The notes: generated by a model from the sequence alone, not told the origin. 14,153 nucleotides of DNA from an uncultured Muribaculaceae bacterium (GCA_910576935.1 CAJTKG010000052.1:1-14153), one strand, 5' to 3'. Numbered from the stretch's first letter, positions 6,448-14,035 are shown. Program-made: numbers and translations.

Positions 6448-7059
6448 ATGACAGGAACACCGCTAAAAGACTGTAATATAAAAATACTTCTCGCATCCGG
6501 CTCGCCGCGACGCCGCGAGCTTCTGGCCATGATTGCACCTGATTTCACCGTGGCCCCGAGCCGCGATGTCGACGAGAGCTATCCGTCAGATATGCCGGCA
6601 GAGGAAGTTGCCGTCTATCTGTCGGGAGTCAAGGCAGAAGCCTACAAGGACCTCTTGGCCGATGATGAAATAATTATCACGGCCGACACGGTCGTCATCA
6701 TCGACGACCGCATCCTCGGCAAACCGGCCGACCGCGACGATGCCATTGCCATGCTTAAAAGTCTCTCGGGACGCCGGCACAAAGTCGTTACCGGCGTCAC
6801 CGTCACGACAAAAGACCGCAGCATCAGCTTTGACGAGACAACGGCTGTCGAGTTTGCGCTGTTGAGCGACGACGAGATAAACCACTACATAGATACGTTC
6901 AAACCTTATGACAAAGCAGGTGCCTACGGCATACAGGAATGGATAGGCGCCGTCGGCATCAAGGGTATCGAAGGCTGTTACTACAACGTCATGGGGCTGC
7001 CCGTACACACTCTTTATCACCGACTTAAAAAATTCAGAGCATATGATAGTCTACCCTAA
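6448..7059 (+). CDS. maf: Maf-family nucleoside triphosphate pyrophosphatase
   Basis: This is a 203-residue cytoplasmic enzyme of the Maf/HAM1 superfamily, which hydrolyses nucleoside triphosphates (dTTP/UTP or modified pyrimidines) to monophosphates and so cleans the nucleotide pool. The diagnostic N-terminal motif LASGSPRRRELL (about 15-26) is present. The catalytic aspartate region ITADTVV (about 78-83) is followed by LGKPAD (90-95), and the C-terminal YDKAGAYGIQEW segment is present. The hallmark residues fit the YhdE-like dTTP/UTPase branch. It starts 12 nt after kdsC and overlaps ispE by 17 nt. Family assignment is secure; exact substrate preference is inferred. Confidence 0.93.
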   Translation: MTGTPLKDCNIKILLASGSPRRRELLAMIAPDFTVAPSRDVDESYPSDMPAEEVAVYLSGVKAEAYKDLLADDEIIITADTVVIIDDRILGKPADRDDAIAMLKSLSGRRHKVVTGVTVTTKDRSISFDETTAVEFALLSDDEINHYIDTFKPYDKAGAYGIQEWIGAVGIKGIEGCYYNVMGLPVHTLYHRLKKFRAYDSLP

Positions 7060-7882
7060 TGCCAAAATAAACCTCGGACTCAACATACTTCGCCGCCGCC
7101 CTGACGGCTACCACGACATCGAGACGCTGATGGTGCCCGTCAACTGGCGTGACATACTCGAGATTGTACCGTCAGCGGAGAGATGCAGTAGATTGAGTGT
7201 CAGCGGTCGTACGGTCGATTGTCCACCGGAGAAAAATCTCGTCATGAAAGCTTATCGTGCCATGGCGGCAACTGTCGATATCCCGGCTGTAGACATCTAT
7301 CTCCACAAGATCATACCCGATGGTGCGGGGCTCGGCGGTGGCTCGGCCGACGCGGCTTTTACGCTCACATGCCTGAACGAGCTTTTTGCGCTCGGCCTCG
7401 ACAAGGAGCAACTTGCCGATATCGCCGGGGATATCGGCGCCGATTGTCCGTTTTTTATCTACAACAGGCCGATGCTGGCGACATCTACGGGAACAGTGCT
7501 CAGACCTGTCGAACCGTCGGCGCGCCCAATGGCGATAGCGATAGCCAAACCCCGCGGCGTCGCAGTCTCCACGGCAGAAGCTTATGCCGGAGTCAGGCCA
7601 TCGGAGGATTCGCCGTCGCTCGACACGATCATCTGCCGGCCGGTTGAGGAGTGGCAACGCGCAGGCATGAAAAACGATTTCGAGCCTTCGGTCTTCGCCA
7701 AAGCACCGGCAACGGCGGAACTCAAACGCCATTTTGCCGACTGCGGAGCGGTATACACGGCTATGTCAGGCTCCGGTGCGGCGGTCTTCGGACTATTCGA
7801 TGACTTCGACACGGCACAAACCGCTGCGGCCGCTGTCAACGGCGATTGCGACACACACGTCGATATAATCAAGTTTTCCTGA
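7043..7882 (+). CDS. ispE: 4-diphosphocytidyl-2-C-methyl-D-erythritol kinase (IspE)
   Basis: IspE phosphorylates CDP-methylerythritol with ATP in the non-mevalonate (MEP) pathway, which makes isoprenoid precursors for undecaprenyl carriers and quinones. The 279-residue protein shows the N-terminal PNAKINLGL (5-13) with the catalytic lysine at residue 8. The GHMP-kinase glycine loop GAGLGGGSADAA lies at 94-105, IGADCPFF (131-138) holds the catalytic aspartate D134, and the C-terminal MSGSGAAVFGLF motif is present. The start at 7043 overlaps maf by 17 nt. It is the last gene of the plus-strand run that starts at the 3525-3555 promoter. About 105 nt separate it from grpE, where a separate promoter appears. 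Confidence 0.96.
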   Translation: MIVYPNAKINLGLNILRRRPDGYHDIETLMVPVNWRDILEIVPSAERCSRLSVSGRTVDCPPEKNLVMKAYRAMAATVDIPAVDIYLHKIIPDGAGLGGGSADAAFTLTCLNELFALGLDKEQLADIAGDIGADCPFFIYNRPMLATSTGTVLRPVEPSARPMAIAIAKPRGVAVSTAEAYAGVRPSEDSPSLDTIICRPVEEWQRAGMKNDFEPSVFAKAPATAELKRHFADCGAVYTAMSGSGAAVFGLFDDFDTAQTAAAAVNGDCDTHVDIIKFS

Positions 7883-7903
7883 ACGATATAGTCTCTGATT
7901 TGT

Positions 7904-7918
7904 TTACTTTTAAAGTAA
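7904..7918. repeat. Palindrome upstream of the grpE promoter
   Basis: TTACTTT and AAAGTAA flank a single central T, giving a near-perfect dyad with essentially no loop. It is too tight for a strong hairpin terminator of ispE and may be a protein-binding site upstream of the grpE promoter. Its role is uncertain. Confidence 0.4.
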
Positions 7919-7939
7919 GAGAATGCCAATCGACGAGTT

Positions 7940-7955
7940 TGGCAATGTTTTTGCT
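7940..7955 (+). promoter_or_regulatory. Sigma-54-type (-24/-12) promoter of grpE-dnaJ
   Basis: TGGCAATGTTTTTGCT fits the RpoN pattern TGGCA-N7-TTGCW. The GG (7941-7942) and GC (7953-7954) are separated by exactly 10 nt. Transcription would begin near 7966, about 20 nt before the grpE ATG. The -24 half is also the right arm of an inverted repeat, TGCCAA (7924-7929) with TTGGCA (7939-7944). No TAnnTTTG promoter is apparent in this gap. Confidence 0.6.
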
Positions 7956-7986
7956 TTATCATATGCAATGAAACAAACCAACGATT

Positions 7987-8577
7987 ATGGAAACAAACAA
8001 GAATAAATCAGGCAAAGAGGCACGCCGCGAGCACAAGGCCGACGACGCTCCCGAAGTCATGGATGTCCTCGACGCCGAAAACGACAGCGAAGCAGAAGAC
8101 AGCGAAGCAAGCGAACAGGATCTCGCCCGTGATCTCGAAGCCGCACAAGCCGCCCTCGAAAAAGAAAAAAAAGAATATCTCTTTCTCATGGCAGAATTTG
8201 ACAATTACCGCAAACGCGTTGTCAAGGAAAAGAGCGAGATTCTGCGCAACGGAGCAGAAAAAGTGCTCGCGGATCTACTGCCCATCGTCGATGACTTTGA
8301 ACGCGGTCTTGCCGCCACAGCCGATGCAGAAGACGCCGCAGCCGTACGCAGCGGCATGGAACTGATATATCACAAACTGGTAAAATATCTTGAGTCGAAC
8401 GGCGTCAAGGCCATGGACTCTACCGGCAATGATTTCGACCCCGAACTCCATGAAGCCATCGCCTCTATCCCGGCTCCGAACGAAGAGCTCAAAGGCAAAG
8501 TCGTCGACACGACCCAGAAAGGCTATATGATAAACGACAAAGTGCTGCGCCACGCAAAAGTAGCTGTAGGACAATAA
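7987..8577 (+). CDS. grpE: GrpE, nucleotide-exchange factor for DnaK
   Basis: GrpE releases ADP from DnaK and so resets the Hsp70 cycle in the cytoplasm. The 196-residue protein has a charged, disordered N-terminus (about 1-45, rich in Glu, Asp and Lys). A long coiled-coil helix of about residues 46-100 includes EKKEYLFLMAEFDNYRKR, the typical dimerisation segment. The C-terminal beta domain ends with the signature GYMINDKVLRHAKVAV. The length is normal. dnaJ follows after 16 nt on the same strand, so the two are cotranscribed. No dnaK is present in the window. Confidence 0.96.
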   Translation: METNKNKSGKEARREHKADDAPEVMDVLDAENDSEAEDSEASEQDLARDLEAAQAALEKEKKEYLFLMAEFDNYRKRVVKEKSEILRNGAEKVLADLLPIVDDFERGLAATADAEDAAAVRSGMELIYHKLVKYLESNGVKAMDSTGNDFDPELHEAIASIPAPNEELKGKVVDTTQKGYMINDKVLRHAKVAVGQ

Positions 8578-8593
8578 TAAAACCCATCGAAGT

Positions 8594-9772
8594 ATGGCAG
8601 AGAAACAAGATTATTATGAACTTTTAGGTGTGTCAAAGACCGCGACGGCCGATGAAATCAAGAAGGCCTATCGCGCTATGGCACGCAAATACCACCCCGA
8701 CGTCAACCCGGGCAACAAGGAGGCCGAGGAGAAATTCAAACAGGCAGCCGAGGCCTATGAAGTGCTCAGCGACCCGGATAAGCGTGCCAAGTATGACCGT
8801 TACGGTCACAGCATGGGTCCGCAGGGCTTCGGTGGCGGAACGGGTGGCGGCGGCTACTATCAGAGCAATATGTCGATGGACGACATATTCTCGATGTTCG
8901 GCGACATTTTCGGCGACATGGGCGGCGGAGGCCGTTACAGCGGCTTCGGCTCGGCCACAGGCAGCCGTCCGCGCAAGACGCAGCGTCGTGGCAGCAACCT
9001 GCGCATCCACGTCAAACTCACACTCAAAGAAATATCGAAAGGCGCAACCAAGACACTCAAGATACCGACGTTTGTAAAATGTGATCACTGTAACGGCACA
9101 GGAGCCAAAGACGGCACAGCCTTTGTCACCTGCCAGCGATGCCACGGCACGGGTTCTGTTACGGAAGTACAGCAGACGATGTTCGGCGCGATGGAGTCGC
9201 ATGTCGTGTGTCCGCAGTGCGAGGGCTCGGGAAAAGTCATCTCGGAGCAATGCAGTTATTGTCACGGCCAAGGCGTCGAACGCAAGGAACAGCAGGTGAC
9301 GTTCACTATACCGGCCGGTGTGGCCGACGGCAACGTACTTACTGTCAAAGGACGCGGCAATGCCCCCATACACGGAGGCATAAACGGCGACCTTCTTGTA
9401 GTGATAGACGAGATCAAGCATCCCGAACTGATACGCGACGGTGCGGACGTCATCTACAATATGATGCTCGATATACCGACGGCTATACTCGGCGGCTCGG
9501 TCGAAGTGCCGACAATCGAAGGCCGTGCCCGACTCAAGATAGCTCCCGGCACACAGCCCGGCAAGATCCTGCGCCTGCGCGGCAAAGGTGTTCCGTCGAC
9601 TGAGACAGGTGTGCGCGGCGATGAGCTTATCAACGTCATGGTTTATATCCCCGAAAACCTCAGCGACGAAGAGAAGAAGGCCGTCGAGAGCCTCAAGTCA
9701 TCGCCCAATATCACCCCGAGCGATGCCGAAAAACACCGTCTTTTCTCAAAGTTCCGCCATATCTTTGAGTAA
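8594..9772 (+). CDS. dnaJ: DnaJ (Hsp40), type I co-chaperone
   Basis: DnaJ delivers unfolded clients to DnaK and stimulates its ATPase. The 392-residue protein is a complete type I DnaJ. The J domain (about 5-70) carries the essential HPD triad at 34-36. A Gly/Phe-rich linker (about 77-120) follows. The zinc-binding region has four CxxCxGxG repeats, with cysteine pairs at 163/166, 180/183, 206/209 and 220/223. The C-terminal substrate-binding beta domains run from about 235 to 350, followed by the dimerisation end. It is the second gene of the grpE-dnaJ operon and is closed by a strong terminator 35 nt downstream. Confidence 0.98.
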   Translation: MAEKQDYYELLGVSKTATADEIKKAYRAMARKYHPDVNPGNKEAEEKFKQAAEAYEVLSDPDKRAKYDRYGHSMGPQGFGGGTGGGGYYQSNMSMDDIFSMFGDIFGDMGGGGRYSGFGSATGSRPRKTQRRGSNLRIHVKLTLKEISKGATKTLKIPTFVKCDHCNGTGAKDGTAFVTCQRCHGTGSVTEVQQTMFGAMESHVVCPQCEGSGKVISEQCSYCHGQGVERKEQQVTFTIPAGVADGNVLTVKGRGNAPIHGGINGDLLVVIDEIKHPELIRDGADVIYNMMLDIPTAILGGSVEVPTIEGRARLKIAPGTQPGKILRLRGKGVPSTETGVRGDELINVMVYIPENLSDEEKKAVESLKSSPNITPSDAEKHRLFSKFRHIFE

Positions 9773-9807
9773 ATCCGTAAATCCAATAGGCAACACACAC
9801 ATAAACC

Positions 9808-9857
9808 AACGGCACTATGTCGATATATATATCGACATAGTGCCGTTTCTTTTTTCT
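9808..9857 (+). terminator. Strong intrinsic terminator after dnaJ
   Basis: A perfect 40-nt palindrome (9808-9847, two arms of 20 bp) is immediately followed on the plus strand by TCTTTTTTC. The stem begins AACGGCACTATGTCG and is completed by alternating TA at its centre. The T-run is only on the plus strand, so it mainly ends grpE-dnaJ. It also lies past the end of the convergent DUF695 gene and could impede readthrough there. Confidence 0.93.
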
Positions 9858-9886
9858 TAACCCGTATTATAGGACAGTTGGAGATC

Positions 9887-10327
9887 TCAGTCGTCGGCGC
9901 GTATCTCGGATAAGTCGCGCATTTCGTCGTATTCAGCCCATTCGGGATCGTTCTCGGCTATTATATGTAATGGAAGAAGAGGATATGGAGCAAAGACCTC
10001 GTTGAGCTTTTTGTTGAAGATATTGGTACTGAGAGTATAGAAAACCCAATTGCGCTCGCCGGCTCCTGTATAGATACCGGTCATGACTGCGACGGGGTCT
10101 TTGTCGAGGATGGCGTTGAACGAGTCTGTTATTTCTTCCATCGTTTTTGCCGTGGCATTGTCTGGCATGCCTGAAGCATTTTCGTCATAAGGCCATGTAA
10201 GCTCGACGCGGATGTTGAAACGCGGATTGTTTCTGAATTTTTCGATATCGCGGCGGCCGGTGACCATCACCAGACGGCCGTCTTCGCTCTCGGTGGGACA
10301 GGTCCACCAGTCATTGCTCTCTGACAT
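9887..10327 (-). CDS. DUF695-type protein of unknown function
   Basis: This is a 146-residue, acidic, soluble-looking protein with no signal peptide or membrane segment. It begins with a tryptophan-rich stretch, NDWWTCP, and contains the conserved-looking segments TGIYTGAGERNWVFYT (about 90-105) and NDPEWAEYDEM near the C-terminus. From memory these match the DUF695 family, whose function is unknown. I cannot verify that here. The gene starts 17 nt after the inferred 3' end of the RNase P RNA on the same strand and has no room for its own promoter there, so it may be expressed by readthrough. It converges on dnaJ. Confidence 0.7.
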   Translation of the reverse strand: MSESNDWWTCPTESEDGRLVMVTGRRDIEKFRNNPRFNIRVELTWPYDENASGMPDNATAKTMEEITDSFNAILDKDPVAVMTGIYTGAGERNWVFYTLSTNIFNKKLNEVFAPYPLLPLHIIAENDPEWAEYDEMRDLSEIRADD

Positions 10328-10344
10328 AGTTTTTTATTATAAAA

Positions 10345-10737
10345 AGACGTCTGTGACCGCCTGTAAGCCGGGTTATGTAAGAGCCGTACTTTCACCCGCA
10401 GTGGGTGAGTTGCGGCGTCCCGTCTGTCATTTATCTACGCGCCGGTGTCGCCACCGGGCTTCAGCAGTCTACCCCCCGGCAATGGACGAGCAACCCTTGA
10501 ATGCCGGTATACTTGACCTTGCAACCCATAAGATGTGCGGCGCGCGATATTGCTGTCGCGCCCGGTGAGCTCTTACCTCGCCTTTTCACCCTTGCCTTTT
10601 CAGGCGGTTGTTTTCTGTCACATTACTCTGCCGTCACCGACAGCTTCCCGTTAGGAAATATGGTGCTCTGTGTTGCCCGGACTTTCCTCCCGGCCCTCAT
10701 GCGTGGCCGAGCGACAGACCGGCGGTCACAGACGTCT
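10345..10737 (-). ncRNA. rnpB: RNase P RNA (bacterial type A), catalytic subunit
   Basis: This is the catalytic RNA that cleaves the 5' leader from precursor tRNAs. On the minus strand the 5' end AGACGTCTGTGACCGCC (10737-10721) pairs perfectly with the 3' end GGCGGTCACAGACGTCT (10361-10345), forming helix P1. Conserved region I, GAGGAAAGTCCGGGC, lies at 10689-10675. The conserved GGTAAGAGCTCACCG segment and, near the 3' end, ATAACCCGGCTTACAGG (the region-V core that closes the P4 pseudoknot) are both present. The inferred length is 393 nt, normal for type A. A short T-run (10344-10341) follows P1, giving a weak terminator. The exact ends are inferred from the helix. Confidence 0.95.
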
Positions 10738-10747
10738 GTATGGTTGA

Positions 10748-11524
10748 TTACATGTAACCGCGAATGATGCCGCGCTTGGAGTTCTTGACAAATAGAATGA
10801 TCTCGTCGCGCTCTTTCGTTGCAGGCAGCTCGGCCTCGATGCGTTCGAGAGCGTCGCTTACATTCATGCTCGAAAGATAGAGATAGCGGTATGTGTCCTG
10901 GATGTCGCGGATTGTGTCGTTCGAGAAGTTGCGACGACGCAGGCCGATAGAGTTGACGCCGGCATATGCTATTGGCTCGCGGGCTGCCTTGACATAGGGC
11001 GGGATGTCTTTGTTGACAAGGGCACCGCCCTGAAGCATCACGTGAGGGCCGATATGACAGAACTGGTGTATGAGCGAACCGCCGCCGATGACGGCGAAAT
11101 CGTCGACAATCACCTCGCCGGCGAGCTGGCTGGCGTTGGAGATGATGACGTTGTTGCCGACTATGCAGTCGTGGGCGACATGTGAGTATGCCATGATCAG
11201 GCAGTTGTTGCCGACGACCGTACGGCCTTTGGCGGCTGTGCCTCGGTTGACGGTCACACACTCGCGGATAGTTGTGTTGTCGCCTATGATGGCAACTGTC
11301 TCTTCACCGCGGAATTTGAGGTCCTGGGGTATTGCGCCGATGACTGCTCCGGGGAAGATTGTGCAGTTTTTACCTATGCGCGCACCCTCGAGAATGGTGA
11401 CATTGCTGCCGATGCGCGTGCCCTCGCCGATCTCGACATTCTGGGCGATGGTGACAAAGGGGTCTATCACAACCGAAGGCGCAATCTTGGCGGCGGGATG
11501 AATATATGCAAGAGGTTGTTTCAT
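10748..11524 (-). CDS. lpxA: UDP-N-acetylglucosamine acyltransferase (LpxA)
   Basis: LpxA transfers a 3-hydroxyacyl chain from acyl carrier protein to UDP-GlcNAc, the first step of lipid A synthesis. The 258-residue protein is a left-handed parallel beta-helix built from hexapeptide repeats (for example IGEGTRIG, IGSNVTI, IGKNCTI). The catalytic histidine lies in VAHDCIVG (H118). The segment SLIHQFCHIGPHVMLQGG follows, and the C-terminal helical domain runs from about residue 190. Acyl-chain length cannot be read reliably from the sequence. It follows lpxC/fabZ by 24 nt and is followed after only 10 nt by the RNase P RNA. Confidence 0.97.
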   Translation of the reverse strand: MKQPLAYIHPAAKIAPSVVIDPFVTIAQNVEIGEGTRIGSNVTILEGARIGKNCTIFPGAVIGAIPQDLKFRGEETVAIIGDNTTIRECVTVNRGTAAKGRTVVGNNCLIMAYSHVAHDCIVGNNVIISNASQLAGEVIVDDFAVIGGGSLIHQFCHIGPHVMLQGGALVNKDIPPYVKAAREPIAYAGVNSIGLRRRNFSNDTIRDIQDTYRYLYLSSMNVSDALERIEAELPATKERDEIILFVKNSKRGIIRGYM

Positions 11525-11548
11525 TTCTATGTTATTATACTTGAACGG

Positions 11549-12931
11549 TTATTTATTTTTTATGATCTGGGCCATGAACTCGCATTCGCAGACGACTTTT
11601 TCACCGACAAAGGCGAGACCTTTCATCACGGCGCAGCCGCGACGCAGGGGCGTCATGAACGATACGTGGAACAGAAGTGTATCACCGGGTACTACTTTCT
11701 GACGGAATTTGACGTTGTCGATCTTCATGAAATAGGTCGAATAGCGCTCCGGCTCTTCGACCGAGCCGAGGACAAGCAGGCCGCCGGTCTGGGCCATTGC
11801 CTCTACGAGCAAGACGCCGGGGACGACCGGTTCCTGAGGGAAGTGGCCCTGGAAGAAAGGTTCGTTTGTGGTGATGTTCTTTACACCGACGATATAGCTG
11901 TCGGCTTTGTCGATGATCTTGTCAACGAGGAGGAAGGGATAACGGTGGGGAAGCAGCTGACGTATGCGGTTGTTGTCCATCAGCGGCGCGACGTTGGGGT
12001 TATAGACGGGCGCCTGTACATCCTGGCGCTTGATGTCGCTGCGTATCTTCTTTGACAGCTGGGTGTTGATGGTGTGTCCGGGTTTTGTGGCTATGACTTT
12101 GCCTTTTAACGGACGGCCGATGAGAGCGATGTCGCCGATTAGGTCGAGGAGTTTGTGGCGCGCGGGTTCGTTCTCGTGGGTCAAAGGCCGCGGATTTATA
12201 TAGCCGAATGTCGAGACCTCGCGGTGTGGAGTGCCTGTGAGGTCGGCAATGTGGTCGAGTTGTTCTTGTGTCAGAGGGGTGTCATAGATGACGATGGCGT
12301 TGTCGAGGTCGCCGCCCTTGATGAGGTTGGCGCTCAACAGGGGTTCGATCTCGCGGACGAAGACAAATGTGCGCGCGGCGGCGATTTCGCCGACATATTC
12401 GCTGACATGCTCCATAGAAGCATATTGGTTTGAGAGAACGGGCGACTCGAAGTTGACTTTGACCTCGACGCTGAATTCATCGTCGGGCAGAATCATGATC
12501 TTTGAGCCTGTCTCGGGCGAAGATATTTCAATTTTGCTTTTTACATAGTAGAAGTCTTTGTCTGAGCTCTGTTCGGTCAGGCCTACGCGGGCGATTTCAT
12601 CGGCATATATTTTTGCACTGCCGTCGAGTATGGGAAGCTCGGGAGCATTGACCTTGATAAGGCAGTTGTCGACGCCTGCTGCGTAGAGGGCCGACATGGC
12701 ATGTTCGATTGTGCTGACCGAGACGTCGCCCTTTGCGATTACAGTGCCGCGGTTTGTAGCCACGACGTTCTCGGCCAATGCGTCGATGACGGGGTTGTCT
12801 TCGAGATCGACGCGCTGTATTTTATATCCGTGATTATCGGGCGCCGGGCAAAACTCTGCTGTGATATGGGCGCCGGTGTGAAGTCCTTTGCCCTTGACAG
12901 TAAAGGCTTCGCTTATGGTCAACTGTTTCAT
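11549..12931 (-). CDS. lpxC/fabZ: Bifunctional LpxC deacetylase / FabZ dehydratase
   Basis: This single 460-residue protein fuses two enzymes. The N-terminal LpxC domain (about 1-305) is the zinc-dependent UDP-3-O-acyl-GlcNAc deacetylase, the committed step of lipid A synthesis. Its predicted zinc ligands H77 (in TIEHAMSAL), H259 and D263 (in ARHKLLD), and the catalytic H286 (in PGHTINT) are all present. The C-terminal FabZ domain (about 318-460) is the 3-hydroxyacyl-ACP dehydratase of fatty-acid synthesis. It has LPHRYPFLLVD and the catalytic pair H363 (QGHFP) and E377 (LLVEAMAQ). The fusion is well known in Bacteroidetes and couples the two pathways that draw on 3-hydroxyacyl-ACP. It lies between lpxD and lpxA. 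Confidence 0.97.
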   Translation of the reverse strand: MKQLTISEAFTVKGKGLHTGAHITAEFCPAPDNHGYKIQRVDLEDNPVIDALAENVVATNRGTVIAKGDVSVSTIEHAMSALYAAGVDNCLIKVNAPELPILDGSAKIYADEIARVGLTEQSSDKDFYYVKSKIEISSPETGSKIMILPDDEFSVEVKVNFESPVLSNQYASMEHVSEYVGEIAAARTFVFVREIEPLLSANLIKGGDLDNAIVIYDTPLTQEQLDHIADLTGTPHREVSTFGYINPRPLTHENEPARHKLLDLIGDIALIGRPLKGKVIATKPGHTINTQLSKKIRSDIKRQDVQAPVYNPNVAPLMDNNRIRQLLPHRYPFLLVDKIIDKADSYIVGVKNITTNEPFFQGHFPQEPVVPGVLLVEAMAQTGGLLVLGSVEEPERYSTYFMKIDNVKFRQKVVPGDTLLFHVSFMTPLRRGCAVMKGLAFVGEKVVCECEFMAQIIKNK

Positions 12932-12957
12932 GGAGTATGTATAATGTTGTTGGTTTA

Positions 12958-13989
12958 TTATTCGTTTTCTGATTCTGACATTTTCTCAAGCCTGTCAACG
13001 CGGCTGTAAAGCTCGCCGAGGTGCTTGACCCAGCTTGCCTGCCGGGCAAACTGACCGGCAGGAACGGCAGGATAGCCCATGAGGCGTTTGCCGTCGGCAA
13101 CGTTGTTTGGAATGCCGCTCTGCGCGCCGACCTCGACACGGTCACCGATTTTTATGTGACCTGCGATACCGACCTGACCGCCGATCATACACCAGTCGCC
13201 GACCTTTGCCGAACCTGCCACACCGCCTTGGGCGGCCATGACCGTGTTTGCACCGATCTCGACATTGTGGGCTATCTGTACGAGATTGTCGATCTTGGTA
13301 CCGCGGCCTATGCGGGTTGTACCCATTGTGGCACGGTCTACTGTCGTATTTGCGCCAAGCTCGACGTCGTCAGCGATCTCGACTATACCTATCTGCGGTA
13401 TTTTGTGATAGCCGTCAGCCTGAGGCGCAAAGCCGAAGCCGTCGGCTCCTATGACAACACCGCTGTGGAAAATACAGCGGCTGCCAATCTTGCAGCCGTC
13501 GTAAATCTTGACGCCGGGATAGATAATCGTACCGTCGCCGACTGTGACATTGCGTCCGACGTAGGCCTGCGGATAAATCCTGACATTGTCACCTACAGTG
13601 GCTCCGTCGCCGATGTAGGCGAACGCCCCGACATAGACATCGCTGCCGAGGGTGGCTTTGTCGCTGACATATGACGGTTGCTCGATGCCTGCTAGAACGG
13701 GCTGTGTAGCCCGGGCCGCAAGAGTCATAAGAGCCGAGAGGGTCGCGTAGGGATCGTCGACACGTATGAGTGTGGCGTTTACAGGATGTTCGGCCACGAA
13801 ATCGCGGCGAACGAGCACGATGCTCGCTTTGGTGTCGTATATATGATGTGTATATTTAGGATTTGCAAGAAAGGTTATCGAACCGGGACTGGCTTCTTCG
13901 ATTTTGGCAAAAGAGCCGACGCAGACGTTACCGTCTCCCTCGACCGTACCGCCAATCTGCTGTGCTATCAGATCTGCAGAGAAATTCAT
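12958..13989 (-). CDS. lpxD: UDP-3-O-(3-hydroxyacyl)glucosamine N-acyltransferase (LpxD)
   Basis: LpxD adds the second, amide-linked 3-hydroxyacyl chain in lipid A synthesis. The 343-residue protein has an N-terminal uridine-binding domain (about 1-100, with ITFLANPKY near 38-46). A long left-handed beta-helix of hexapeptide repeats follows. The motif GADGFGFAP lies at about 181-189 and the catalytic histidine at H241 (QIAHNVEIG). A short C-terminal helix ends in an acidic tail. It is the first lpx gene on this strand, 26 nt before lpxC/fabZ, and probably leads the operon. Its upstream region is AT-rich and holds a weak promoter match. Confidence 0.97.
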   Translation of the reverse strand: MNFSADLIAQQIGGTVEGDGNVCVGSFAKIEEASPGSITFLANPKYTHHIYDTKASIVLVRRDFVAEHPVNATLIRVDDPYATLSALMTLAARATQPVLAGIEQPSYVSDKATLGSDVYVGAFAYIGDGATVGDNVRIYPQAYVGRNVTVGDGTIIYPGVKIYDGCKIGSRCIFHSGVVIGADGFGFAPQADGYHKIPQIGIVEIADDVELGANTTVDRATMGTTRIGRGTKIDNLVQIAHNVEIGANTVMAAQGGVAGSAKVGDWCMIGGQVGIAGHIKIGDRVEVGAQSGIPNNVADGKRLMGYPAVPAGQFARQASWVKHLGELYSRVDRLEKMSESENE

Positions 13990-14027
13990 TTTAACAGATT
14001 TCGTTCCTTATTTCTATAAACAATATG

Positions 14028-14035
14028 CAAAGTTG
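14028..14035 (-). promoter_or_regulatory. Weak -7-like box upstream of lpxD
   Basis: On the minus strand CAACTTTG differs from the consensus TAnnTTTG only at its first base and is followed by CA, as is common at such boxes. It sits 38 nt upstream of the lpxD start. No -33 TTTG is found at 19-21 nt. The remaining sequence to 14153 is AT-rich and shows no gene. Confidence 0.35.

Noticed and set aside
8633..9421. 262-residue open frame antisense to dnaJ
   Set aside because: Fully covered by the certain dnaJ gene. The composition mirrors the DnaJ codons and no promoter or family signature is seen.
10212..10767. Two plus-strand open frames across the rnpB region
   Set aside because: They read antisense through a structured RNA gene with strong conserved motifs and lack coding-like sequence.
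10623..11261. 212-residue minus-strand open frame overlapping lpxA and rnpB
   Set aside because: It shares its strand with lpxA in another frame, runs into the RNase P RNA, and is rich in Arg and His as expected for an out-of-frame reading.
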